A DNA stretch of 5,230 bases from an uncultured Ruminococcus sp. (GCA_900556055.1 USNJ01000148.1:1-5230); one strand, 5' to 3'. Shown: positions 1 through 5,154, counted from the stretch's first letter. Translations and numbers: made by a program. The notes: a model not told the origin generated them from the letters alone.

Positions 1-13
1 AATTGGAAGTTGT

Positions 14-538
14 TTATTTTTCGCTACAACTTTCTGCATTTATTCTTAACAGGTAGAATTGACGCAACCATTCTGGCTGATCTTCAATTGTGTCTTGTAT
101 TCTTTTTAGCGTTCTTTTTCCAATTCGCCTATCTAAAATTGCAAACATTCTGACAATAGGATTACTCGAAAATATACTCTCTTGTATATTTTGGTTGCGA
201 TATGTTTCTAAAGCCTCACAAAATTCTTCATCAGTATATTCCGTGCATTGATTGATAGAGTGATTTTCCAATAACGTCCAAAACTCTGCCCAGTATTCAT
301 CATTACCATGAGGAGTAGGATTTGTTGTGTAGCCGTTATTGATGAAGTAAGTATTTACTGTTTCCCAAGAGAAACGTTTTACTTGTGCATCATCTACACA
401 CACTTCAAAAATACGGCATCCGTCCATACCGACATATGTGGTGCAACCGTATCTAATTCTACCTCGTAATGATTCAGCAAGCATTTCCTGTTCAAGGAAC
501 TTCCTCATGCCGCTCCATGAGCCGAGAATTTTTCCCAT
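14..538 (-). CDS. Uncharacterised 174-aa protein, possibly SF0329-like
   Basis: Cytoplasmic protein of unknown function, with no signal peptide or membrane segment. The start is the ATG at 538-536: it follows AAGGGG about ten bases upstream, whereas an in-frame ATG at 622 lies upstream of the predicted transcription start (about 587) and would add 28 residues with no good ribosome binding site. The N-terminal part has GSWSGMRKFLEQEM, then SLRGRIRYGCTTY and a beta-rich stretch containing DGCRIFEV. The C-terminal part has the distinctive SSNPIVRMFAILDRRIGKR near residues 128-146, followed by a short helical tail. From memory, the LRGR plus SNP..R...LDRR.GKR layout resembles the small SF0329 family, whose role is unknown; no catalytic motif is visible. 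The gene is AT-rich, seems monocistronic, and shares its promoter/leader type with the acetyltransferase at 813-1232. Its stop lies 13 bases from the window edge, so any terminator is outside. That it is coding is fairly sure; the family call is tentative. Confidence 0.78.
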   Translation of the reverse strand: MGKILGSWSGMRKFLEQEMLAESLRGRIRYGCTTYVGMDGCRIFEVCVDDAQVKRFSWETVNTYFINNGYTTNPTPHGNDEYWAEFWTLLENHSINQCTEYTDEEFCEALETYRNQNIQESIFSSNPIVRMFAILDRRIGKRTLKRIQDTIEDQPEWLRQFYLLRINAESCSEK

Positions 539-554
539 TTGCTCACATCCCCTT

Positions 555-590
555 AAATTCCGATTTGTCGGGCAGCTTATGCCCGTTAAA
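555..590 (-). promoter_or_regulatory. Leader element, copy A: 5'-terminal hairpin plus conserved box
   Basis: The predicted mRNA of the 14-538 gene begins with TTTAAC, then a 6-bp hairpin (CGGGCA and TGCCCG, arms 580-585 and 569-574, 5-base loop), then CGACAAATCGGAATTT (570-555), and ends at the ribosome binding site. The same box occurs before the acetyltransferase gene at 1276-1291, also behind a hairpin of different sequence and with the same distance from TTTAAC to TATAAT. Conserved box plus covarying-looking stem suggests a shared regulatory or mRNA-stability leader. The box itself can fold weakly (CCGA, CAAA loop, TCGG). It does not match a riboswitch I recognise. Confidence 0.5.
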
Positions 591-593
591 TAG

Positions 594-622
594 ATTATAT
601 CATACCCAATACAAAGATTCAA
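594..622 (-). promoter_or_regulatory. Sigma-A promoter of the 14-538 gene
   Basis: On the minus strand a perfect -10 box TATAAT (599-594) follows a -35-like TTGAAT (622-617) with a 17-base spacer. Transcription would start near 587, about 50 bases before the chosen ATG at 538. This placement is what rules out the longer reading frame beginning at 622. Confidence 0.75.
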
Positions 623-653
623 GAAATATTTCCGCAGAAAGGCAGGTGATTAT

Positions 654-776
654 TTGAAGAACAAAAGCTTAGAGGAGATAGAAAATTCGTCAAAAAGCTT
701 TCTGAGCACATCGGAGGCGGCAGCCGTTCCGGGCATATTACCGTCAACGCTCAGAAAAAATCACAGCACCCGTTAA
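654..776 (+). pseudogene. Truncated helix-turn-helix (excisionase-type) gene remnant, 40 codons
   Basis: A TTG start at 654 follows a very good ribosome binding site (GGCAGGTGAT, 641-650). The 40-residue product begins MKNKSLEEIENSSKSF and continues LSTSEAAAVPGILPSTLR, which resembles the first two helices of MerR/excisionase-like helix-turn-helix domains; such proteins usually have VLG where this has VPG. The frame ends at TAA 774-776 inside the terminator hairpin of the convergent acetyltransferase gene, so the rest of the domain (the wing and C-terminus, commonly 25 or more further residues) is missing. I infer that the original gene was cut off, with the junction near 750-760. It could instead be a functional small peptide, but half a DNA-binding domain makes that unlikely. 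The family assignment comes from motif memory only. Confidence 0.45.
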
Positions 777-788
777 AGTGCTGTGATT
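755..788 (-). terminator. Intrinsic terminator of the GNAT gene
   Basis: A perfect 11-bp stem (AATCACAGCAC at 759-769, GTGCTGTGATT at 778-788) with an 8-base loop. Read on the minus strand it is followed by a run of six T (760-755). It lies 25 bases past the acetyltransferase stop codon. On the plus strand the same hairpin covers the last codons of the helix-turn-helix remnant and has no T-run, so it is directional. Confidence 0.88.
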
Positions 789-797
789 ATGAACTGC

Positions 798-819
798 TCG
801 ATAAATTGGAATTTATCGA
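798..819 (-). other. Perfect 9-bp hairpin across the GNAT stop codon
   Basis: TCGATAAAT (798-806) and ATTTATCGA (811-819) are perfect complements with a 4-base loop. The arm at 811-819 contains the acetyltransferase stop codon (813-815). It sits directly upstream of the terminator hairpin, so it could be a 3'-end processing or stability structure, or chance pairing in AT-rich sequence. Confidence 0.45.
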
Positions 820-1232
820 AGAATTTGTTTTGCTAAAAAATACTTAGATAATTTAGGATTTTTATCTTCTCGAACGAATTCAACGACATACCCAAGTTTC
901 TTATAGAATTCAGGTGCTTGAAACCCAAAAGTCGTAAGTGTGATTTTATCATATCCTGCATTTTGAAATGTTTCCTCAACTGCTAAAACAAGTTTACTTC
1001 CCAATCCGCATTTCCTGTGAGCTTTATGTATAATTAAATCGCCTATATGCACCTCATTATAATATGCACGACCTGTAATAACACCTAAGATCTCGCCATC
1101 ATCGCTTTCTGCAATAAAGCAAAATTCATTATAATTCAAATCAACATTATTATGTTCAGCATAGGATAAGAATTCTTCATTGATAAAACTGCCTATTCTG
1201 CTGTCTTCCTCATTTATACGTTTTATATTCAT
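813..1232 (-). CDS. GNAT family N-acetyltransferase
   Basis: A 139-residue single-domain enzyme expected to transfer an acetyl group from acetyl-CoA to an amine; the acceptor cannot be told from sequence. The GNAT fold is visible in order: N-terminal strand and helices (residues 1-35), strands with FCFIAESDDGEILGVITG (about 37-54), the core strand EVHIGDLIIH (60-69), the acetyl-CoA pyrophosphate-binding motif R73-K-C-G76-L-G78 followed by a helix, then ITLTTFGFQAPEFYKKLGY (97-115), the motif B region with the usual aromatic FY and LGY. Length is normal for a stand-alone GNAT. The ATG at 1232 is preceded by AAAGGTGAT at good spacing. Strong own promoter (1322-1350), 80-base leader and a terminator (755-788) make it a monocistronic unit. 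Base composition is clearly AT-rich compared with the genes at 1944-4922, and it lies among gene fragments, so horizontal acquisition is plausible. Resistance to an aminoglycoside or streptothricin cannot be claimed. Confidence 0.92.
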   Translation of the reverse strand: MNIKRINEEDSRIGSFINEEFLSYAEHNNVDLNYNEFCFIAESDDGEILGVITGRAYYNEVHIGDLIIHKAHRKCGLGSKLVLAVEETFQNAGYDKITLTTFGFQAPEFYKKLGYVVEFVREDKNPKLSKYFLAKQILR

Positions 1233-1275
1233 TTTTCAATCACCTTTAAATAAAATATCATAATTCATCAAACAA

Positions 1276-1318
1276 AAATTCCGATTTGTCGAGCAGACAT
1301 ATTCAATCTGCTGTTAAA
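1276..1318 (-). promoter_or_regulatory. Leader element, copy B
   Basis: The acetyltransferase leader begins with TTTAAC, then a hairpin with 6-bp stem AGCAGA and TCTGCT (arms 1307-1312 and 1292-1297, 9-base loop), then CGACAAATCGGAATTT (1291-1276). Positions 1276-1296 match 555-575 of copy A at 20 of 21 bases, while the hairpin loops and distal arms differ. The two genes it precedes are unrelated, so the shared leader points to common regulation, or to a mobile promoter/leader segment copied to both sites. Confidence 0.5.
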
Positions 1319-1321
1319 AGC

Positions 1322-1350
1322 ATTATACCATATCAAAATAAAAAAATCAA
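1322..1350 (-). promoter_or_regulatory. Sigma-A promoter of the GNAT gene, extended -10
   Basis: Minus strand: TATAAT (1327-1322) directly preceded by TGG, an extended -10, and a -35-like TTGATT (1350-1345) with a 17-base spacer. Transcription would start near 1315, giving a leader of about 80 bases. The layout TATAAT, three bases, TTTAAC is identical to the promoter of the 14-538 gene. Confidence 0.78.
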
Positions 1351-1384
1351 ATATAAATCAAAGAAAGGGGGCAGATAACCAAAA

Positions 1385-1579
1385 TCAATTTTTCATTTCT
1401 TCTTCGTGCAGGCGGTCAAGCTCTTCCATAACAAACCGCTTTATCTCGGAGGTGACGGAAAACCCACGCATTTCACACCAAGCCCTATAGTCCTTAAACG
1501 CCGGTTTTCCGCTATACTGGAATTCATTATTGAAACAGGCAAACTGAAAGCATCTCCTTATTTCAAAAAGTGGATATGT
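1385..1579 (-). pseudogene. C-terminal remnant of an unidentified small gene
   Basis: An open minus-strand frame ends at TGA 1387-1385 and runs back to an in-frame stop at 1582-1580, without any ATG, GTG or TTG before the internal Met. The convincing coding part starts around 1535 and includes YSGKPAFKDYRAWCEMRGF, followed by a charged helix (SEIKRFVMEELDRLHEEEMKN at the end). Codon use looks like a real gene. A Shine-Dalgarno-like AAGGAG occurs near 1554-1559, but the ATG touching it is in another frame and stops after eight codons. I read this as the tail of a gene whose 5' part was lost or frameshifted. I do not recognise the family. Confidence 0.45.
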
Positions 1580-1600
1580 TCAAATTTTCAAAATTTTGAC

Positions 1601-1625
1601 ATTGGGGAAACATTGTTTCCCCAAT
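1601..1625. other. Perfect 10-bp hairpin in a gene-free stretch
   Basis: ATTGGGGAAA (1601-1610) and TTTCCCCAAT (1616-1625) pair perfectly around a 5-base loop. Neither side has a proper T-run; on the minus strand it is followed by GTCAAAATTTT, so at best it is a weak terminator. The rest of 1580-1700 holds no reading frame I can support. Confidence 0.5.
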
Positions 1626-1701
1626 CGAATAACATTTCTAACAGTATGTGCAGGATCGTCAGCAAGTCGTTGACTTTGCAAATGTCTGATATTTTATTAG
1701 G

Positions 1702-1809
1702 TTATAATAAAAACCATTAGAATTATGGAGAAGAAATCGCCGCAAAAGCCTTGATATATGCGGTTTTGCGGCGAGAGATTCCCATAATTCAATGGGTTTT
1801 TAGTATTAG
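1702..1809. repeat. MITE-like palindromic repeat, copy 1
   Basis: The element is a nested palindrome. Outer arms of 20 bases (1709-1728 and 1782-1801) both read AAAAACC...GAATTATGG on opposite strands, with one shifted base between. An inner hairpin has a perfect 10-bp stem, CGCCGCAAAA (1738-1747) and TTTTGCGGCG (1764-1773). Bases 1702-1777 recur at 5155-5230 with a single mismatch (C1750 against T5203). TATTAG occurs on both sides (1695-1700 and 1804-1809), a possible target duplication but weak in AT-rich DNA. No transposase is present, so movement would need one in trans. The right arm (CCCAT, ATGGG, then TTTTT) could also act as a weak plus-strand terminator. Confidence 0.65.
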
Positions 1810-1835
1810 TGCATATGGTACTGTGTACCTGAACA

Positions 1836-1871
1836 TAAAAAGCAAAAGGAGAACCGCCTAAGCAGTTCTCC
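1836..1871 (-). terminator. Intrinsic terminator of the 1944-2678 gene
   Basis: Minus strand stem GGAGAACTGC and GCGGTTCTCC (arms 1871-1862 and 1857-1848), 10 bp including one G-U pair, TTAG loop, followed by TTTTGCTTTTT. It lies about 75 bases past the stop of the secreted-protein gene, with no gene between. Confidence 0.87.
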
Positions 1872-1900
1872 TCATCAATCAAAACACTAAAGTAACCATT

Positions 1901-1934
1901 GTGCGGATGCCGCACTGCGGAAAACCCGTAGGGT
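1901..1934 (-). other. Two small hairpins in the 3' untranslated region
   Basis: Between the stop at 1944 and the terminator there is a GC-rich hairpin with a 6-bp stem and 3-base loop (GTGCGG 1901-1906, CCGCAC 1910-1915) and a 4-bp one (ACCC 1924-1927, GGGT 1931-1934). They may slow 3' exonucleases or be incidental. No small peptide frame with a ribosome site was found here. Confidence 0.4.
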
Positions 1935-1943
1935 GTCCCTCGC

Positions 1944-2678
1944 TTATCTGTATCTTGCTATAAGCTTTGTTACAAGATATGCTCCGCCGGCTATGAAGCC
2001 TAAGATAAGCACGACAAATGCAATTATCATCATTACAAACGCAAATGAGCTTGTTCCCTTCTGCGCCTGAACTACCTGTTCCAGTGAGAAATCTCCCACG
2101 TTGTCGATCATTGTTCCGCTCGGATCGTATACCTTCACTTCATCAATGAAACATACCGCTCCGTCATATCCGTCTGCGATCGGGATAGATAATCCAAAGG
2201 TATCATTAGCCGTTCCCATAGGTACGGAAAGCGTGTATTCCGTCCACTGCTGATTGCTTACGTCTATGCTTTTCTCGATCCAGACCTTTCCGTCCGAGAA
2301 AAGCTTCAGCTCGCTTGCATGCTCGCTGACATCGGGTTCAACATATATATTGACGGATATCTTGCATCCCTCGAATGAATCAAGATCAAATGTATCGGAA
2401 GTTATTCTTATTCCGCCGAACTTGCTGTTGAGCGGTTCTGTGAACTTCTCACTGAGGGCCAGGGAACGTCCCTTGACACTTCTTGCATCTGATGCCTTCA
2501 TGGTAAGGTCTGCATTTGCGGCAGAACCGAAAACCTCCCATTTTGAGAAGCCTGCATCTGTATCAAAGCTGAATGTAGCATCAGCAGCTCTGTCTCTTTC
2601 ATCTAAAGCTGAGCATGTAACAGCCGTGCTTGACAGCAGCATGGCAGCAGCAAGAATTGCCCCGAGTAACTTCTTCAT
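1944..2678 (-). CDS. Secreted membrane-anchored protein with a beta-sandwich (CBM-like) domain
   Basis: A 244-residue protein. Residues 1-24 form a Sec signal peptide (MKK, a hydrophobic core, then a CSA site before Leu25); Cys22 does not sit in a normal lipobox, so a lipoprotein is less likely. Residues about 33-187 are beta-rich, with FSFDTDAGFSKWEVFG at the start, TSDTFDLDSFEGCKISVNIY in the middle and CFIDEVKVYDPSG at the end. This is the pattern of galactose-binding-like jelly-roll or carbohydrate-binding modules, where the closing strand often carries a conserved FIDDV-type motif. Residues 212-236 are one strong transmembrane helix followed by a short basic tail (KLIARYR), giving an outside domain with the C-terminus inside. 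There is no LPxTG. The ATG at 2678 follows GGAGG at ideal spacing. A consensus promoter (2747-2775) and terminator (1836-1871) make it monocistronic. The role, perhaps polysaccharide or cell-wall binding, is inference; no catalytic domain is present. Confidence 0.85.
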   Translation of the reverse strand: MKKLLGAILAAAMLLSSTAVTCSALDERDRAADATFSFDTDAGFSKWEVFGSAANADLTMKASDARSVKGRSLALSEKFTEPLNSKFGGIRITSDTFDLDSFEGCKISVNIYVEPDVSEHASELKLFSDGKVWIEKSIDVSNQQWTEYTLSVPMGTANDTFGLSIPIADGYDGAVCFIDEVKVYDPSGTMIDNVGDFSLEQVVQAQKGTSSFAFVMMIIAFVVLILGFIAGGAYLVTKLIARYR

Positions 2679-2746
2679 TTCTTTCCTCCGAATATAACGA
2701 AATTAAGGCAGATACATTCCCCTGAAATGCATTCACCCACATAACC

Positions 2747-2775
2747 ATTTTAATACATTTCGGAAGATTTGTCAA
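2747..2775 (-). promoter_or_regulatory. Near-consensus sigma-A promoter of the 1944-2678 gene
   Basis: Minus strand: TTGACA (2775-2770), exactly 17 bases, then TAAAAT (2752-2747). Start would be near 2740, giving a 60-base leader ending in GGAGGAAAGAA before the ATG. The -35 box is built into one arm of the inverted repeat at 2761-2810, so a protein bound there, or the upstream transcript's structure, could affect it. Confidence 0.85.
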
Positions 2776-2810
2776 TAGCGGAGCAGCTTATCCGCATGAC
2801 AAATCTTCCG
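2761..2810. repeat. Perfect 14-bp inverted repeat with inner hairpin, over the -35 box
   Basis: CGGAAGATTTGTCA (2761-2774) and TGACAAATCTTCCG (2797-2810) are perfect complements, separated by 22 bases that themselves contain GCGGA (2778-2782) and TCCGC (2791-2795). The whole would form a long stem-loop 37 bases after the EF-G stop. As RNA it could end or protect the EF-G transcript, although no T-run follows on the minus strand; as DNA it could be an operator. It shares GATTTGTC and GCAGCTTAT with leader copy A, in the same order, which hints at a common repeat origin. Confidence 0.7.
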
Positions 2811-2846
2811 CTGATATTTGTTGCTTTTGACCAAATAATATTAAGC

Positions 2847-4922
2847 TTATTCTGACATATTAAGTATAACTTCACTTACAAGATTGGATGGGAGCTGCTC
2901 ATATCTCAGGAAATCGAATGTGAAGCTGCCCTTGCCCTTTGTGATCTGTCGGAGAGTCATTGTGAACGACTGCATCTCACGCATCGGAACATCTGCCTCG
3001 ATCTCGGTGATGCCCTTTCCTGCGGGATTCATGCCAAGAACTCTGCCTCTTCTCTTGTTGAGATCGCCCATGATATCGCCCGTATTTTCATCGGGAGCGG
3101 AAACGATGAGCTTTCCTATCGGTTCGAGTATAGTGGGATCAGCCTGCTTCAGACCTTCCTTATATGCAAGCGATGCGGCTGTCTTGAAGGACATTTCCGA
3201 GCTGTCAACAGGGTGATATGAACCGTCAACCAGTATAGCCTTCAGTCCGACGACGGGGCAGCCTGCGAGAACGCCCTTCTTTACGCACTCCTGAAGTCCC
3301 TTTTCAACTGCGGGGAAGAAGTTTCTGGGAACAGCTCCGCCGAATACCTTTTCCTCAAACACAAGTCCGTCGGAAACGCACGGCTCAAATTCGATCCATA
3401 CATGACCGTACTGACCGTGACCGCCTGTCTGCTTCTTGTATTTGCCTTCAGCCTTTACCTTTTTGCGGATAGTTTCGCGGTATGCGACCTTAGGCTCTGC
3501 AAGCTCGATATCTGCGCCGAATTTTGTTTTAAGCTTTGCGGCGGTTATCTCAAGATGCTGTTCGCCGAGGCCTGCGAGTATCATTTCCGATGTGAACGGA
3601 TCCTTCTCGTAGGAAAGTGTTTTATCCTCTTCAAGCAGCTTTGCGATGCCGCCCGATATCTTGGATTCATCGCCCTGGGACTTAGCCTTTACAGCCATTC
3701 TGTAACAGGGCTTGGGATATTCTGTTTTATCCGCAGCGATAACTCTCGACGGATCGCAGAGTGTGTCGCAGGTGGAAGAGCCGATCTTTGCGGCAGCAAC
3801 TATATCTCCCGCAAATGCCTCGGTTATCTCCGTCTGCTTTTTGCCGCATACGGAATAGAGCTTGCCGATCTTTTCGGGCTGACCTGTCGTTGCATTCACG
3901 CAGTCGCAGCCTGAGAAGATGCGTCCGCTGATGACCTTCATGAATGACATCTTGCCTACGAACGGATCGGCAACGGTCTTGAATATGTAAGCCGCAAGAG
4001 GATCGCTCTCGCTGTATGCGATCTCGGCAGGCTCGCCGTTTGCATCTGTGCCGAATACGGGTGCATTATCCTGAGGAGCGGGGAGAAGAAGCTCGAACTC
4101 TTTGAGCAGCATATCAATGCCTGCGCCCGTGAATGCCGAACAGCAGACAACAGGTGTGATTATTCCCTCGTTCATGCCCTTGTGCAGACCGTGGATAAGC
4201 TCCTTCTGGGTGAATGCCTCGCCCTCGAAGAACTTCTCCATCAGTGCCTCGTCAGTTTCGGCAACAGCCTCGGAGAATGCGGCGATAAGTCCGTCCATAC
4301 GGTACTCCATCTTTTCGGAGATCTCGGCGGTCGGCATATCGGTTTCGACTGCATTGCCCTTATCGTCATATTTATATGCTTTCATTTCGATGAGATTTAC
4401 ATAGGAAACTATCTGCCTGTTTTGGATAACTGGGACAACAACAGGGCAGACGGTAGGACCGAAAACCGTTTTCAGATCGGTCAGCACATTATAGAAATTC
4501 GCATCGGGATCGTCGATCTTCGTAACTGCGAACATCTTGGGACGCTTTGCCCTTACAGCGAGGTCGTAAGCCTTTTCGGTGGCGGTCTTTACGCCTGATT
4601 TTGCGGATACGGTTATCATGACAGTGCCTGCTGCGGCAATTCCCTCGCACATTCCGCCTGCGAAATCGAACAGTCCCGGAGTGTCGAGAAGATTTACTCT
4701 GATGTCGTTGTATTCAAAGGAAGCGACAGAGGTGTTCAGCGAAGCCTTGCGCTTTATCTCTTCCGGGTCGAAGTCGCAGACTGTGTTACCGTCGGAAACC
4801 TTTCCGAGTCTGTCGGATGCGCCTGCACGGAACAGCAGAGCCTCTGCCAGAGAGGTTTTTCCTGAGCCTGCATGGCCTGCAAGTGTGATGTTGCGTATAT
4901 TGGAAACGCTGAAGTGTTTCAT
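2847..4922 (-). CDS. fusA: Elongation factor G paralogue (EF-G2-like translational GTPase)
   Basis: A 691-residue protein, full length for EF-G. The ATG at 4922 is chosen because AAAGGAG lies nine bases upstream; an in-frame ATG at 4985 lacks one. Domain order is intact. The GTPase domain has the P-loop GHAGSGKTS (16-24), DTPGL (80-84), TKID (134-137) and CCSAFTG (about 260-266); domain II is about 290-390; domain III contains GLGEQHLEI (451-459); domain IV contains QTGGHGQYGHV and HPVDSSEMSFK (570-580); domain V contains GDIMGDLNKRRGRVLGM (615-631). Three features separate it from canonical EF-G: switch I reads DFDPEEIKRKASLNTS instead of the RGITI type, the catalytic His of DTPGH is Leu, and NKxD is TKID. 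The first two resemble the EF-G2 group as I remember it. A str operon partner (rpsL, rpsG, tuf) is absent, so this is probably not the housekeeping copy. Translocation or ribosome-associated function is inference; GTP hydrolysis may be slow. Confidence 0.93.
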   Translation of the reverse strand: MKHFSVSNIRNITLAGHAGSGKTSLAEALLFRAGASDRLGKVSDGNTVCDFDPEEIKRKASLNTSVASFEYNDIRVNLLDTPGLFDFAGGMCEGIAAAGTVMITVSAKSGVKTATEKAYDLAVRAKRPKMFAVTKIDDPDANFYNVLTDLKTVFGPTVCPVVVPVIQNRQIVSYVNLIEMKAYKYDDKGNAVETDMPTAEISEKMEYRMDGLIAAFSEAVAETDEALMEKFFEGEAFTQKELIHGLHKGMNEGIITPVVCCSAFTGAGIDMLLKEFELLLPAPQDNAPVFGTDANGEPAEIAYSESDPLAAYIFKTVADPFVGKMSFMKVISGRIFSGCDCVNATTGQPEKIGKLYSVCGKKQTEITEAFAGDIVAAAKIGSSTCDTLCDPSRVIAADKTEYPKPCYRMAVKAKSQGDESKISGGIAKLLEEDKTLSYEKDPFTSEMILAGLGEQHLEITAAKLKTKFGADIELAEPKVAYRETIRKKVKAEGKYKKQTGGHGQYGHVWIEFEPCVSDGLVFEEKVFGGAVPRNFFPAVEKGLQECVKKGVLAGCPVVGLKAILVDGSYHPVDSSEMSFKTAASLAYKEGLKQADPTILEPIGKLIVSAPDENTGDIMGDLNKRRGRVLGMNPAGKGITEIEADVPMREMQSFTMTLRQITKGKGSFTFDFLRYEQLPSNLVSEVILNMSE

Positions 4923-4999
4923 TTGGTATCGCTCCTTTATATATATCTTTGATTTGCCCGAATTTTTATTTTTTGAATGTATCATCGGGTTACTTTAAC

Positions 5000-5028
5000 A
5001 TTATATTACATATCGTGTAACATTTCAA
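5000..5028 (-). promoter_or_regulatory. Sigma-A promoter of the EF-G paralogue
   Basis: Minus strand: TTGAAA (5028-5023), 17-base spacer, TATAAT (5005-5000). Start near 4993 gives a leader of about 70 bases, which supports the ATG at 4922. The spacer carries TTACA (5006-5010) and TGTAA (5016-5020) as an inverted repeat, a possible but unproven operator. Confidence 0.78.
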
Positions 5029-5154
5029 TACTTTTGCGAAAAGTTATACAGATAATTATAAACTTCGGAGCGATTGTTGTTTATTATGCACAAAAATATC
5101 CCGAAAGAGAGCTTTTCATGCGGCTGATGTCAATGCATACGCTGTGCATTAAAC
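5029..5154. other. Gene-free stretch right of the EF-G promoter
   Basis: The 300 bases right of the EF-G start hold its leader and promoter, then this stretch, then the palindromic repeat. I find no frame here with a credible ribosome site and protein-like sequence on either strand. A small hairpin (AATGCA 5132-5137, TGCATT 5145-5150) lies close to the repeat. A TTGACA occurs on the minus strand near 5133, but no -10 box follows at the right distance. Confidence 0.5.

Noticed and set aside
539..622. Longer N-terminus for the left-hand gene (ATG at 622)
   Set aside because: The extension would be encoded by the promoter and the leader hairpin, upstream of the predicted transcription start.
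1276..1318. Leader as a known riboswitch or T-box
   Set aside because: At about 40 structured bases it is too short and lacks the conserved cores of the classes I know. There is no terminator/antiterminator pair before the ribosome site.
1406..1720. 104-codon plus-strand frame
   Set aside because: Its first half is antisense to the coding-like minus-strand remnant and it ends within the repeat; no ribosome site.
1697..1915. 72-codon minus-strand frame
   Set aside because: It runs through the terminator hairpin and the palindromic repeat, so it would be untranscribed past 1848. No ribosome site precedes it.
2254..2697. 147-codon plus-strand frame
   Set aside because: Antisense to the secreted-protein gene, which has a signal peptide, membrane helix, promoter and ribosome site.
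3402..3914. 170-codon plus-strand open frame
   Set aside because: It is fully antisense to the EF-G paralogue, whose motifs are unmistakable, and has no ribosome binding site of its own. The product is a cysteine- and leucine-rich shadow.
4182..4998. Two overlapping plus-strand frames (4182-4598, 4579-4998)
   Set aside because: Both are antisense to the start of the EF-G gene and show no domain-like sequence; open by codon bias of the real gene.
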